A stretch of 64,000 nt of DNA, taken from positions 33,904,397 to 33,968,396 of the forward strand of contig OZ038401.1 of assembly GCA_964036045.1 (NCBI GenBank), written 5' to 3'. The position numbers were made by a program, and so were the translations under genes. Shown here one piece after another: positions 39,840 to 52,168 of this stretch (position 1 is its first letter; each line of letters begins with the position of its first letter). Source of the stretch: Eutreptiella sp. 'Long Island Sound 2002' (Eukaryota > Euglenozoa > Euglenophyceae > Eutreptiales > Eutreptiaceae). The notes below the pieces were generated by a model. The model did no database searches, was not told where the DNA came from, and was given only the letters and a program-made list of their open reading frames with translations.

Positions 39840-42356
39840 ATGGATATCGCCCAGCTTGAGGACGCCGACCGCTTGCTACGAAACCTGGACAAGTTGAAGG
39901 ATGACACGCTAGAAGTAGCGGACGCGGCCGTACGGGCCCCCGACCCCGCCCTATCCGACTTGTGCGATGCCCTGCGCTAGACAGCGGTGGATGGTACCAT
40001 CCAAGCTATCACCGCCGTGACGGGAGCATGGACACCCATGGGGATCCTTCTTACGGCCACCGTCAGGGCTGCCAAGGGTCTATCACAGGTGAAGATTATC
40101 GAGCATGTCCCCCGCAAGGCCTACTCAATTATGTCTCCAAGCACCCGCACACCCTCACCGTTGCCTTCATTACGAGGTGGCGCCCCGGACACTCCCTTAT
40201 TTCAGCCTCCGGCACATCGTTTGCCGTAACCTCTACTCCGCCCGGGAGAAGGCCCCGCCCATTGACACCCTCACCCCCCCCCCCGCCCAGCCATGCGAGC
40301 TGACCTCAATGTACAGATGGCCAAGGCCAAAGCACAGTCAGCAGCCACCTGGAGTGGTTCAGAACTGGTCTGCGCTGCTGCGCAGCAAGGAAAAACACTG
40401 AACTACGTGGTGATGACCATGCGCCTGTGATACGGGGGCGTATGCGAGCCCAGTATCCGTTGCCTCATGGCCCTAGCCATGCGCCCTACCTCGCAAAGGG
40501 GCAACAAGCCTCGAGTCCAGTGGGATCCTTGTTGGCGACCACCTCTTTCACCCCGGCGTCGGCACCGTACCGCGCGGACGACAGAACCCCCTGACGGCTG
40601 GCAGCTTTTCCCCCTCATTGTTGCTACCCAAACCCCCCAAGTTGTCTTTCACTGTCTCCGAGCCAGCTTCCGAGGCCAAGCCGGTTGCCACGGACCCTAC
40701 AACACCTGAGTCCCCGATCCCAGCCACCGCGTCCGCCCCCCCTGCCCCTCGCAACCAGGAGAGCCTTTTGTCCCGGACTTGGACGTCTCAGCCTGCTCCA
40801 CCGACTATGCCCAGCTGCGCGACAGATATGAAGCCCAGCAGCAGGAGGTGCGCACCTTGCAAGATGACCTGACGTCCCTCCCACGTGACCTTAACCTTTC
40901 CGCGATCAACGTGACAACGCCCCAATGCAGGCACAACGTGCAGCTGCTGCGCAGCAGCAGGCCGAAACCTTCACGGTAGGCGGCTTCATCCGGTCCCTGC
41001 CTCCCCTCCTATCTATTGCCACCAGACTCCGAGGTCTCTCGGCCACTCCGGCTGGATTTGCCAATGCCGTGCGTAGTGCGGTACCGGCCTCGTTCGAGCT
41101 GCCGCCGCCGAGCTCCCCGCAGTTTCTAGCCCTTGTGCCGGTTGTCCTCGCTACCGCCGTCCTCACCTCACCTCACGATGTGTGAAAACGCCCCCCGGCT
41201 GTCGCGGCCTCGGTTCCCAAACACCCACGGGCAGCTGCCCCGGCCCGGGTCCCGGAAGCTCCTCGCCAGCCACGGTTGCCAACCCCCTCCCCCACCGACG
41301 CCGTGCTTGCGTCTCTTCTGGAATGGAGCCCCACGATTCCACAGGGGTGCGAAGACAAGGTCGCCCACGCACTCCACGTTGGGTTGTTCCAGCACTATTG
41401 GGCGGTTGCCAGCTCCCTCCCACACTGCCATTGTCGCCGATTTGAGAGCTATGCAAGTCGGTCCACAACCATGCGCCGAGGCTGCCCGGTATCGCTGAGG
41501 TTTTGCGTGCCTTCCTTGGCAGCCGGCCCCCAATCTAGCAGATCACGAAAAACCCCTCCGCCTCGCCTGCCGATGCGGAAGCCGGCAATCAAGCGGCGGG
41601 GGCGGCCAAGAAGAAAGGGTACACCCCCTAGAAAGTGGACCCCCAGGCGTTTTCCAAGGCACCCTGGGTGGGGTGGCAGGAACTGGACGACCTCCCGGCG
41701 GAGGAGGTGGATGTGGGGCTGCTGGGAGGCATCCTCCGCGACAAGTTCTGAGCGGGGCTCTCTTCCATCTCGGATGCGCAGCTTAATCACACGGCGAAAT
41801 TCACCATTGTGGGCGTCAAGCCCGTCGATTACGACAAGGGCATGAAGCTGACCCGGCATCACATTGCCCGGGGTTGGAAGATATCGTGGGCGGAGTCCAA
41901 GAAGCAGCCCTACACCCCATGGGCCCCTAACCCCGATAGGGAGTACCCTGCTCCCAAAGCCCACCGTGGAGGACCATGACACAAGCACGGGGGCAAGCAT
42001 GACCCGGAAGAAGAAGTGGACCTCATCAGAGTCTCCGATTAGGACGGGGAGCCGGAAGCCAAGCACTAGCGTCGTTCGAGTCCGCGTTGCCCTGACACAT
42101 CCCCTGCTCGCCAGCACAACCCTCGGTACCACCACGAGACCTCGCCGGTAAGGCGTTGCAATGCCTACCGGGACGAGCGGCCCGACTCCGGTGACCGCCA
42201 CCCCCCGGCCCCTCTCCTGCCCTATCCCTACCCGGGGGACCAACACTACGCCCGGGTCGCCATGGCCCACAATCCCTACGCCCCCCCGCCCTGGAGCCCC
42301 CAAGGCGACCCACACCGGTACCAGCCGTACTTCGGACACCATTTGAGGGACCGTTA
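39840..42356 (+). pseudogene. LINE1 ORF1 (gag-like), decayed
   Basis: From ATG 39840 the frame reads MDIAQLEDADRLLRNLDKLK, then SDLCDALR, TAG (39978), TAVDGTIQAITAV. Later frames give a coiled-coil-like DYAQLRDRYEAQQQEVRTLQ (about 40803), a hydrophobic FIRSLPPLLSIATRLRGL segment, and PWVGWQELDDLPAEEVDVGL (about 41665). The last frame continues to 42356 through TAG (41629, 42040, 42067) and TGA (41749, 41977), ending in a Tyr/Pro/His-rich tail. The position upstream of an APE-RT ORF fits ORF1 of a non-LTR element; no zinc knuckle was found. Several frameshifts. Confidence 0.45.
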
Positions 42357-42499
42357 GGTCAAGAGACAAAACCCACAACGAGGACGTCCCCGGTGCGATC
42401 TCGTTGCTCCGCCACTCCCACCTTGATGGAGTGGCCGCGTACCAGCCCCGACACTTACGGGAATCGGTCTGAGGCCTGCCCCGCGCCCTTCGTGAACCC

Positions 42500-45400
42500 G
42501 TGGCTCGCAAGGCGCGTCAACAACCTACTATTTGCCACCCGGGTACAGGCGATACCCCGCTCCCTGACCACTCTCAGTCCCGCCCTGACATCGTTACCCT
42601 GGATGTACAAATGTCCCTAAGGCCGAAACTTCGGGCCCTGGACATACTCGTACGCGTGTATCACTACCCCTTGAATCTACATGTCCAAGAGTCCAGGCCT
42701 CGGATCCTCCAGACGGTGCACCCCCTCTACCACACCATCCAAGCCCCGGCAAAGCTTTCCGGCGGGTGTGCCACCCTGCTGTATCGAGCCCCAAACCTGT
42801 ACGTCACCAGCCACTGTGCGCACCCTACAGGACGTGCGGTAGGACCGTAGCAGGTGTGACCCACTGCCACGCCAACATGTACCTCCCCGCCGACGGCGAC
42901 ATGGAAGTCCTCCAAGAAGTTCTTGACGGGATGTACCCCTACCTCCTCCTCACGCCCGTGCGGGTCGTGGTCCTGACAGGTGATTTGAACGCCCCCTACC
43001 TCGCGTTGGCGCCCGCCCCCCTCTGTGACCTCAGCCTGTCCACATTGTCGCGCCTTGGGTTATGCCGCCGGGGTCCCCTTGCAGAGGCCCCCACGTGGCT
43101 GAGCCCACAAGGCTTCTTGGGCGCCCTAGACCACATCTTCCTCCGGTCCCCCTCGGAAGGTGCCCACTCCACCGAGGTGCGCTCCGATTCCAGCTTCCCC
43201 TCTGACCACCCGCCGGTGGTAACTACCCTCCATGGCTTGCCCCCCGCGCCTCAGCCCATATGCCCATCTAAGAGAGGCCGTTTCCCCATCCCCCGGAAGC
43301 CCCTCGACAACCAACTCCGCACCCTGAATGACACATTCCGGGCCGCGGTGCTGCAGCCACCTCCTGACGCTGGTGATATCCCGCCACGCTACGCTACGGT
43401 GACGGCAGCGCTGTATGCCGCGGCCACGGCAGCTTCTGGGCACCCTACCCCCAGCCAACCTGTGGCGGCGGCTGTCCGTGTCCGCGTCCTCGACCTGCAA
43501 ATATACACCACACAGCACCCTGACTGGGCATCCTACTCACTCCACCTGATGCAAGTTGCCCGCCTTAAAGGACATATCCGGGCGGCATGGGATCCATCCT
43601 TCTCGAAAAGGATGTGGGGTTGGCGCCACTGCCCCGTGCCCCTGGACAGCCCACCAAAGTTGACTACCGCTGAACGCTAGGAGCGCGTTACGTTCCCCCG
43701 GCGGACCCCGTCTACGCCGTTGGCGTTCCGGTCAACCTCCAGCAACAGGCAGCGGTTGCGCTTGACCGGCTCCGTCAGCGGCACCTGGCCCCTCTGGAAT
43801 CAGTTTCCCCCGCCCGTGTTAGTGCCATCACAGGGTGGACCGGCGCCCCACTGGGTCCGCCGCCCTTGGCCACTGTTGCCAACCTGCGCGCCGTCATCCA
43901 CCGGGCCGCTGCCACTGTGCCCTTCCACGATGTGCTGGAATACCGGTTGTTCGGACAACTGGAGGAGGCCTAGCTTTCAGTCGCCGCGGACTTGATCAAC
44001 GACATCCTCCGCAGGTCGCCAATGCCCCAAGCCCATTCCGCCGATTTCATCAACCTCCCCAATAAAGCAGCCCCATGGCCCGACCGCCGAAGGCAGACTG
44101 CTTACAAACCTTGCCACGGTATGGAAGCTCACCGCCGCCCTGCTCAAAAACCACTACCAGCCTCGCTTGGTGGTGAGCGGCATCCTACCGCCCCGTCGGT
44201 TCGGGATGTCCCCCCCCTGCTCCTGTGTGGAGGTCCTCCGCGTTGTCCACGACGTGTGGTGGGACCGTTGGAGGCGGCGCCTCGAGACGTGGGTCCTGTG
44301 GGATGATGTCCGCCATGCGTACGGGTCCCTCATCCATGACACCGAGTAGGCCGTTCTAACCGCCGCTGGAATCTTCAAAGCCGACGCCCGGACCCTGCAG
44401 TGCCACGACCGCACCCTCGCAGTCCACATGGGGGGCTGACAGCCGGGCCTTGTCCTCCATCTGCCTGGGTGCTGGTACGGGGCAAGGGTGCCCTGTCGGG
44501 CATGAAGTATTGCATCTATGGACAATTTAGGCGGCACGAAGCCTGCCGTGACATCCCGCCCATCATTACCCCTGCAGGAAAGCTGAGCCGGATGCTCCTA
44601 ATGGATGATACCCAGTGGCTGCTAGGCGACTGCGTCCACCTTCACACCCCGGCCCACGGGATTGAGCGTGCCGGACGTCTCACCAACCTCCATTTGGATC
44701 CTACCAAGACCATCCTTATCGGCACGGAGACGCGAGATGGGAAGATCCACTTCCTCAGGGACACAATGTACATGAACGGTCACCCCGTGCGGTGTGCCAC
44801 GAGGGTGGACTACGTCCGCGTCCTCGGCTGCCACGCCCTGCCCCACCTGTTCCATCCCGTGGACCCCGCAGGCTATTCTCTCGCACCAGATCGGCATGTC
44901 GAGCACTCTTCGCCTCCAGGCTGCCGGCCAACTACCCCCTTGCCATGTTCGTTGCCCAGTGCCACGGCACGGTGAACTGGTTCACCAGTGTGCGGCTCCC
45001 CTCCTTACGGGCCATGCCCGTGCCGGATGCCATGGCCCCCTCGGCCATGCGGGCCACCGCAAGCTGAACCCTTTCAGCCTCCGCCCTTTTCCTCCGGGAC
45101 GTCCCGGAAGGGGAATTGGCATCCCCCCAGCTCCCGTTACATGATAAGCAAACTTCCTCGGTGTCTACATCCGGCACCTCAATCACCAGAACCCCTTGGT
45201 CCGCCGTTCTACGCGTCATGGGCTCCTCACCGCCCTTTGGCGTTTCCATCCCCGGCAACCGTGCCTCACCGCGGACCTTGCTTCGCTGTGCCGTCCACCC
45301 CACTCACCATGACCTGTTCGTCGCCCGCCCTATGCCAGCAATGTGACAACTCCATCCACTTCCCCCCCGCAGAGGTCCTACCCGAACACCCCCCTCGCGT

Positions 45401-45800
45401 GATGGCCCTATCCTCCTTCTTGCTCGAAGTCCAGAACACTCATGCGTGGATGATTGCAGGCCACCGCGACGCGGGCGACGCGCACAGGGCAGGGTGGCGC
45501 GAGTGTCTTCTCGCCCCACCCCCTACTGGCAGAGCCCCCCCCATTGCCCGTTGCCACGCGATTTGTGCCACCATCCCCACGTTTTCATGGATCCAGGAGA
45601 ACTATGGCATCCTCCATGATGCTTCATGGTGCCAAAAGTCCCGACGTTGTCGTGGACTTGTGGCGGTGTTCTGCCCCAATACGCTGCGGTCGCAGATATA
45701 CCCCGTCAACATCCGCATAAGAGTGGACAACGCCTACAAGGCGGAGTTGTACACGGCATGGGTTGCCCTCTCCACCCGAGGTCCGTCTAATCACCTTCCG
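42500..45800 (+). pseudogene. LINE1 ORF2: APE endonuclease, reverse transcriptase, start of RNase H
   Basis: APE domain: PDIVTLDVQMSLRP (about 42585), GGCATLLYR, VVLTGDLNAP (about 42970), LDHIFLRSP (about 43128) and SDHPPVVTTL (about 43202), the standard endonuclease boxes. RT follows with shifts: WVLWDDVRHAYGSLIHDTE, TAG (44347), AVLTAAGIFKA; GTGQGCPV in another frame; and catalytic LLMDDTQW (about 44602) with LHLDPTKTILIG. RNase H starts near 45600 (ILHDASWC; NAYKAELYTAW) and is cut off at about 45800 by LINE2. It is multiply frameshifted, hence inactive. Confidence 0.75.
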
Positions 45801-45804
45801 ATCC

Positions 45805-48624
45805 AAATGGTGGCACCAACGCAACAGGCCAGTTTCATGAAGGGGCGATACATGTACCAAAACCTCCATCATTGCAGGAGCTTTTGGGAGGCCATGCCAG
45901 AAGGCTTTGTTTTGGCAGCTGATTTTGAAAAAGGCATACAACACCATCACGTTTGAATATGCACATGTGATGTTCCAGTTGATGGGGTTACCAACAGGCA
46001 TGATTACCCTGATGATGCAACTGTTATAGGCTCCACTGTCCTTTTGTATTCAAGGTATTGTAATACCGGATGTCACCTGGATCCCCCGAGCAGGAATTAG
46101 GCAGGGGGACCCTTTTTCCCTAGCACTCTTTGTGCTCTTGGCTTCAATGAGTATTCCCGTTTTGCAGACAATAAATCGAGATTTATGCGTGCACATGCAG
46201 ATGATCTTGTTGGAGATCTTGCTTGTACAGACGATGAGGCAGAACCACGTTTAGAGGACATTGTCCATGCGTTACGCACTTTTGGGCTCCATACTGGGTT
46301 GCGCATGAATGTTTCTAAGTCTAAAGTTTTGCTGAAGGGACTGAGCGTACAATATTTTGTTTTGTCACTGGGGCTGAAGGTGGGAGACAAAATTAAATAT
46401 CTGGGGGTCAGGATCGGACATGTCACAGAGAAGGACATTTTTGCGTCGGCCTTCTCAAATTCTTTTCTTCGTGCCCAAACCATCTTTGACATGGATATGA
46501 CACGAGCAGAAAAGGTACAATTTTTGCAAGCATGGGTGTACCCGCTTTGGATAGTCCCGGCACGGGTATGCTATCCCAGCAAGCAGATTTTTTTGCCAGA
46601 TGTGCACAATGGTGCAGACGGCCTTGGGGCTTGACTCATGGGGTTTGACACTATCAGAGTTTGGGCATTCGTGCGATAAAGGTGGTTTCGATCTTGTTTT
46701 GCCACGAAACTTCCTTCTCCTCCATCATGCTTCTTTGTTTCTGCATTTTCTGGGGAAACCTCACCTCTTCGCCCCACGATGTGTGGAGTCGTTTGAGCGA
46801 TGGGCAGACTCTGTGGGGTTGTGTCGGGACCTGCAACATTTACATTTACAGTTGGGTTTCGTACCTTGGGATTCCCTTAACATGATTGGATTGTCTTGTA
46901 AAGCATATTCGCAGCTCAGACGCCACTTGCCTTTGTCGTTGAACGAACACGTGACACTGGGAGAGATCCCACTACACCACAGTGCCCTGTTCGGCAATGA
47001 ACACCGGTACTCATATTATTCTAACCGTTTGGTCAAGGGGGGATTGATCACTATTTCCGATCTTTTGCATAGTCCATGGAAATTGGGTTTGGTACCCCCG
47101 TCTTTTCATTCCGGTTACTGATCATGCACAGACAATTTCCAGAGCACAGTCCAATGACTCACCTATTCAGTGGGCATCTATTATTCTGCAAGGCTCCCCA
47201 AAAACGTTTTTCCCCATCATCTTGGCGTCTCAGGAGACTGCGGGACGACAACCAGTGGAGGTATGGCGTGCTTTTAGTAAGCTGATTTTACCACACTCCA
47301 GTAAAGAATTCATCAGAGAGAGTTTGTGGGCCAAGCTGAAGGTGGGGGACAGACTGAAGTCCTGGCTCCCAGGACAACGCCATTGTTGTGTGTGTGGTGA
47401 GGTAGAGACGGTAGCACATGCACGATTTAATTGCAAATTTGTCTTGCTCGCTGGTGACACTATTTCCAAGTGCTTAAACACATCTGTACATCAGATCTCG
47501 CACAACCATCTCCACACACTGTCCACTCCACAAGGATTGCTTTTGTGGGCAGCCAAACAGGTCAACTGGAGCGTATGGAGTTCTGTGCGTTTTTCCAACC
47601 GGCCAGTCAATACTTCCCATTTCGTCAAAGGCTGGTCCCATATATTGCAAACCTGGTCGGAGCTTTCTGGACTGAGTGTGAACAGGGGTGAAGTGCGAAA
47701 ATTTCTTACTGTGTTGCAGGATTTCTTGCAAGCAGGATAGTGGATTTACACTGTAGTGTTCCGGACACAGCCCTCCTCCCCTACACCAAAGCAAGAGAAG
47801 TCACACCGCACAACCCTACGAAAGCTCGAAAAAGCGGAACAAGTCCGATCCGTATTGGAGTCATTACAGCAGGAGCGCAGGGAAATGATATGGACAGATG
47901 GATCCTCTGACGGACCACAGGTGGATGGACCATGGGTGGGGGGGGTTCGGGGTATATTTTCCCTCACAACCGGAAATGAATGTGAGTGAATTTCTACCCG
48001 TAGGGGAATTGCAAACAATAGGACGAGCAGAACTCAGGGCGGTATTGAGAGCACTCAATGAAGTTACGATGTTGCGACCCGCGTCCATCATGTGCGACTC
48101 CAAATATATCGTGGATGGCTGCAATGGACGGGCCATGAAATGGCGGCGAATTGAGTGGCGAACGACCTCGGGCCCAGTCGAACATACAGATTTGTGGAAA
48201 CAAATCTTGATCCTCTTGGAGGTGTATGCCACACATGTCACAGTGCATCATGTACCCTCACACGCAGGGCTGGCAGAAAAACGAGGTAGTGGATACATTG
48301 GCAGGGGAGGGTCGCATGAGGAGCCCACTATGGACTGTGAACACAATATTGTTGAATTTTGCTTCAACAACACCATAGGGAGAGTCGGACGTGCAGCTGT
48401 TGAGTGCACGGGCAGTTACACGACCGCCACGATCTCGTGGGCACAATGATTTTGTGCCTTGGAGTCCAGAGTCCGCCGTTATACTTATGTATGAAGAGGG
48501 TCCACCATAGGGCACACCAGAGTCAGCAACCACGACGCTAGTGAGGCAGATCATCCCACCAGTGTACCAAGTGGACACACCGTCCCCACGAGTGTCGCTG
48601 GATTTTACGGATTTTGATGTTTGA
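45805..48624 (+). pseudogene. LINE2: 5'-truncated RT, zinc finger, RNase H
   Basis: It begins inside the RT: TQQASFMKGRYMYQNL, then FVLAADFEK, a one-base shift in an A5 run, AYNTITFEYAHVMFQLMG, TAG (46027), GIRQGDPFSLALF, HADDLVGDL (catalytic ADD) and IKYLGVRIG. A C-terminal finger reads CCVCGEVETVAHARFNC (about 47383). TAG (47738) is followed in frame by MIWTDGSSDG, the first RNase H Asp; then GRAELRAVLRAL, CDSKYIVDG, VPSHAG, a one-base shift in AAAAA, and NEVVDTLAGEG. The frame passes two more TAG (48376, 48508) into coherent sequence ending VSLDFTDFDV and TGA (48622). Four TAG and no in-frame TAA or TGA were seen. Confidence 0.75.
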
Positions 48625-49051
48625 ATTTGATTTTTCGCTAGGGGCGGATTATGTAGGTAACCATCGTAATAGCACAACCGTAGTGCGCTACACCCATGGG
48701 CTGGGGGGCGCTGGTTCGAGACCCGGAGCGGCCTGTTGGAAGGCGGCTCGGCATATGTTGTGCCCTGACTTGAGGCGGCTCGACATGTGTTGTATAGGTG
48801 TTGTGATCGTAGAATACTTGGGTATCTTCCGGTAAGGTATATTTTGCTGCAGTTTACGCTGTTTGATTGTTGTACAGTAGGGTACTTCAGCCCTCGTGGC
48901 TAGAGCCCATCCATGAAGCCAACAAATGACCACAAGGCATTGAGGTGCATTGTACTTATTGGACACGGAAGCACTCTGCCACTAAGAACTGAATTGAAAA
49001 GGAGGACCACATTGGTGGGTGTGGTACTTGATTGGAAGAAAACCACCGGAT
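48625..49051. other. Spacer between LINE2 and element A copy 2
   Basis: Contains CTGGTTCGAGACCCGG (48711-48726), resembling a Pol III B box without a clear A box, and otherwise unique sequence. No gene. Confidence 0.4.
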
Positions 49052-49775
49052 ACCTACAGCCAAAGGGCTGGCTGGAAATGCTTTATGTGGTGGAAATCTT
49101 TAGAAGCTTTTGCACTTGTACCTCGTGTTTAGGAAGAATCGCAAGTCCCGTCATTCAATTGCCGATATGAAGGCGGCGTCTTTGCAGAAGAAGCCTCCAC
49201 GATGGTACCCAACTTTTTTGCAACAGTTCCATGCCCTGTACATTCTTCTACGTCATATGGCCCTCCCTTTGTGGGTTGCGGTAAAATTGGGGAATTATGC
49301 CTTACCGACAGCGACGCAAAGTAGGAGTCCTTGGGCAGTGCAACACCAAGCTAGATTCCATTCACTGGCGTGCTGGACTTGCAACTCACACCTTTTGGAA
49401 CTCCATGCTTCGTCTCCAACTTTTTACATGGTTTGATGATTTTAGGTGTTATAGGTAGAACGTTGATCCCCATGTGCCTGATTTAACTTTGAATTGTACT
49501 GCAGTTGCAGTGTTGCACACGAGTGCGTTACCCGCCTACTCGGGTCTTCCAAAGCTGGCCGAAATTGACGCCAGGGTACCAAGGGTTGCATATGACATCT
49601 TCCCCTCAAAATTTTCACTATTTGGTCGTATTGATGTCGCCAACCGAGGTGTTCGGAGAGTATGGGCTCGTGCCCCTTGGGATGTTGCAAGACAAAATGT
49701 ACGTTCTCTAAACCGGAGACCCTTTTTTCTTCCCGAGTTGCGGTGTGGCACACGAAAGGAGCTGTTGCAGCCAAT
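49052..49775 (+). pseudogene. Element A copy 2: gene 1 fragment (5' part)
   Basis: Aligns with 10120-10835 (e.g. AAGAAGCC(C/T)CCACGATGGTAC; HTxALPAYxGxPxLAEI). The position of the copy 1 TAG is CGG here (SLNRRPFFLPELR). It contains frameshifts around 49280-49450. The embedded half-palindrome CTGGCCGAAATTGACGCCAG is at 49555-49574. Confidence 0.8.
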
Positions 49776-50140
49776 GCGGTCCTTAAGGAACCAGATTTTT
49801 TTTTTGCTAAGGACCGCCCTTCAGGACCGCTCCAAGGGACGACCAGCTGCCAACCGCCACCAACCGCCAACCACCACCCGCCACCAACCACCAACCACCA
49901 ACCGCCGCCAACTGCCAGCAGCGACCAACCGCCAAGTGCCAACCACGGCCAACCGCCACCAACCACCAATCACCAACCACCCACCGACGCCAACCGCCAC
50001 CAACCACCAGTTGCCAACAGCCGACCGCCAACCGCCAACCGCCACCAACCATGGTTGAGCACATGGAGTGCCCGCGGGCTTTTTTGGGAAACCATACCGG
50101 AACACTTTTTTTTTCCCGTTCAAGACCGCCCTAGTTGCAG
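49776..50140. repeat. Insertion with CCAACCGCCA minisatellite
   Basis: It interrupts gene 1 of copy 2 exactly where copy 1 is continuous (GAGCT(T/G)TTGCA on the left, GATxTGxCATGTGT on the right). The core (49840-50055) is a degenerate CCAACCGCCA/CCAACCACCA array, similar in style to the heptamer array at 1-1712. Confidence 0.75.
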
Positions 50141-51190
50141 CTTGTGTGTGATCTGACATGTGTTGAAACCGCACTAGACACTATGTACCACTGCTTGTAG
50201 ACATGAAAATACACTTTGCACTATTGAAGCTCTGTTACGGTGCAGCCTATGTGCAGTGTAATGTACCGCAACTACTTTTGGGGTTTCCCTTAACATATGG
50301 GATCTGGCACAATTAGAAGTTTTGTGTTGACCTTATTTATAGGGCCTTCCTGCCGTTCATAAGGAATAGGGGAATAGCCTACTGGTTGGTTCTATCCTGC
50401 CTCACATCCCCCATTCCCAGTATCATTAGCTCACTGCCCGTTGCTGCCTGCATCATTGAAGTGCCAAGGCTCGATAAAGTAGGCCTGCACAATCTCGTCG
50501 CTCAACTGGTGTTGTCGCATGTACCTGTGTTCATTGCCATTGGGCCTGCTGATGTAAGAGCCACTGTGGCTGCCGTGAAGACCACTGCTGCTGAGGATAT
50601 GTATCTGTGTGATGTTTTGATATACAATTTGTCTTCCGAGACCCCAACACAACATTGCAGTCACGGGAAAATCTAGAAGACAGCGCGCTAGCAAAATGCA
50701 CACACAGAGTCCCAAGCACAAACTAGTTCCCTGCAGTTCCAGGGACAGGCACCAAGCTCAATAGATACGAGAAGATTTCGATAGGTAGCACGGAGGACAT
50801 GGGTCCCTCACGATAAACCACATACCGTGAAAGCTTCTTTTCAAAGGTTGCACGGTAGCAAATTGAAAGCACATGGGAACTGGAATATGGATATGGATAT
50901 GTTGGCCCTTTCGGGTCAAGAGACTACTGTGCTTGATGAGTTTGCTCAGTCCTTGAGAGCCTCTATCACCAACACGGACACTTGTCCCCCCAAGGCCTGG
51001 AATGATGCGTATGATGACTTGAGCCGTGGGTTGCCTGTTGATTGTACGGGTGCTAAGTATGTTGATGAGGATACAGAGGAGGATGAAGACCATGCAGAAC
51101 CACAAGCAGAGGGCAAAACCACACGCACAGGAAAAAACCAAGACCTGCCCCTGCCAAGGCTGCTGACCCCACTGGCGCCATGCAATGCAC
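50141..51190 (+). pseudogene. Element A copy 2: gene 1 piece joined to gene 2 pieces, one inverted
   Basis: 50160-50400 matches 10870-11110 (GACATGAAAATACACTTTGC shared). At about 50405 it jumps to the gene 2 last exon (CCCAGTATCATTAG, as at 14212). 50655-50735 is the reverse complement of about 14620-14690 (GGGACTCTGTxTGTGxATTTTGC). 50915-51190 resumes forward and matches 14700-14960. Deletion plus local inversion is the simplest reading. Confidence 0.75.
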
Positions 51191-51570
51191 ATAGGACAGC
51201 CCCTTGCATTCTCAGGGATCCCCAACATAGGGGAACAAAATCAGAAGTGGCTGCCTCACCCCTGCCTTCTCGGGGGCCCAAAAGAGGGCGGAAGTGCTAC
51301 GGCACTCTTGCGTTCTCGGGGGTCCCCTACGGAAGGGGACAAAAACGAAAGTGGCCCACAAAAGGGCGGAAGTGCTACGTCACCCCTGCGTTCTGAGGGG
51401 TCCCCAAACAAGGGGACAAAGTCAAAGGTGGCCCACAAGTGGGCGGAAGTGCTCCGTAACCCCTAGGTTCCCGGGGGTTCCCAAAAAGGGGGTCAAAAAT
51501 GGCCCGCGCCGGGTGCGTGGAAAAAATCCCATAGTGGGGGACCTTAAGGGAGGGGTCTGTAGTGAAACCT

Positions 51571-52135
51571 AGTAAAAAAAAATTTTTTTTAAAAGTTTTT
51601 TTTTTACTAGGTAACTGTTTACTAGGTAACACGTTTTTTTACTAGGTATTGGGAACCTAGTAAAAAAAAAGTTTTTTTTTTTACTAGGTTTCAAAACCTA
51701 GTAAAAAAAAAATTTTTTTTACTAGGTTTTCAAACCTAGTAAAAAAAAATTTTTTTTTTTTACTAGGTTTCAGAACCTAGTAAAAACAAAATTTTTTTTA
51801 TTACTAGGTTACTGGGTAGCCACCTTGCCCACTTGTGGGCCACTTCTGATTTTGCCCCCCGATCTGCAGCGGTGGGGATCCCCGATACGGCAGGGGTGAG
51901 GTAGCCACTTTGCCCACTTGTGGGCCACTTCTGATTCTGCCCCCCGCTCTGCAGCGGTGGGGCTCCCCGATATGGCAGGGGTGAGGTAGCCACTTTGCCC
52001 ACTTGTGGGCCACTTCTGATTTTGCTCCCCGCTCTGCAGCGGTGGGGGTTTCGGAACCTAGTAAAAAAAAAGTTTTTGTTTTTACTAGGTTTTAGAACCT
52101 AGTGAAAACAAAAGTTTTTTTTTTTACTAGGTTAC
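51571..52135. repeat. CCTAGTA-A/T-TACTAGG palindrome cluster with inverted ~75-bp tandem units
   Basis: Seven near-perfect palindromes of about 38 bases (arms AACCTAGTAAAA / TTTTTACTAGGTT). Between the fifth and sixth lie three tandem units containing GCCCACTTGTGGGCCACTTC. Confidence 0.9.
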
Positions 52136-52168
52136 TGGGCCTCCCCTTTTTCCTTTTGCCCTTCGTGT

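Noticed and set aside
48700-48740. tRNA gene at CTGGTTCGAGACCCGG
   Set aside because: B-box-like only; no A box, acceptor or anticodon stem nearby.
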